A DNA stretch of 6,535 nucleotides, taken from NCBI GenBank assembly GCA_937917505.1, contig CALDMQ010000188.1, positions 1-6,535 on the forward strand, written 5' to 3'. Shown one piece after another: positions 6,521 through 6,535 of this stretch (the stretch's first letter is position 1; each line of letters begins with the position of its first letter). The notes beneath the pieces are model-generated. The model was not told the origin of the DNA, searched no databases, and was given only the letters and a program-made list of their open reading frames with translations. The DNA is from an uncultured Erysipelotrichaceae bacterium (GTDB lineage Bacteria; Bacillota_I; Bacilli_A; Erysipelotrichales; Coprobacillaceae). Made by a program: the position numbers and the translations under genes.

Positions 6521-6535
6521 ATTTTTAAATACATA

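Noticed and set aside
6514..6535. A frame ending in TGA just before feoA that could be the end of an upstream gene, perhaps a second feoA.
   Set aside because: Only seven codons are visible at the edge (M Y L K M R stop), far too little to support a gene.
1..6535. Search by eye for CRISPR arrays, insertion-sequence ends, tRNA or rRNA genes, toxin-antitoxin pairs and phage or defence genes.
   Set aside because: No repeat-spacer pattern, transposase, terminal inverted repeats, RNA gene fold or such gene families were seen; nearly all of the window is covered by ordinary genes.

Overview
The window looks like an ordinary chromosomal segment of an AT-rich, low-G+C Bacillota. Shine-Dalgarno sites are strong (GGAGG or GAGGTGA), intergenic gaps are short, and codons are strongly A/T-biased. 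The gene content (Feo with a small Cys-rich partner, a MATE exporter, a LysR regulator) and protein style would fit a gut anaerobe of the Erysipelotrichales/Coprobacillaceae or a clostridial relative. That placement is inference and no genus is assigned.

Left part (1-1022, minus strand): the first 237 residues of a YtcJ-type (Amidohydro_3) metal-dependent amidohydrolase run off the left edge. It has a 311-base upstream region with two candidate promoters and one dyad, and it is insulated from the next gene by a hairpin terminator.

Middle (1023-3914): a two-gene minus-strand unit encodes a histidine-phosphatase-superfamily enzyme followed, after only 6 bases, by a MATE-family efflux transporter. 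A short LysR-type regulator is divergently transcribed from the same 102-base control region. This is the classic layout of a LysR regulator controlling its divergent neighbours, so the three genes probably form one regulated export or detoxification module of unknown substrate.

Between the LysR gene and the next unit (3915-4082) there is a start-less remnant carrying a HAD-hydrolase motif I, then a hairpin that can end transcription from both sides.

Right part (4083-6507, minus strand): a ferrous-iron uptake operon, feoA - feoB - small FeoB-associated Cys-rich membrane protein. FeoA (cytosolic SH3-like) and FeoB (G domain plus membrane permease) import Fe(II). The 50-residue single-pass protein with a C-x2-C-x5-C-x4-C tail is easily missed because of its size. 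A hairpin across the feoA stop codon may tune the ratio of feoA to feoB expression. The operon promoter lies beyond the right edge.

I found no tRNA, rRNA, CRISPR array, insertion sequence or phage gene. I see no clear sign of a wholly new system. The items most worth checking are the LysR/phosphatase/MATE module, the small Feo protein, the HAD remnant and the feoA-feoB hairpin.
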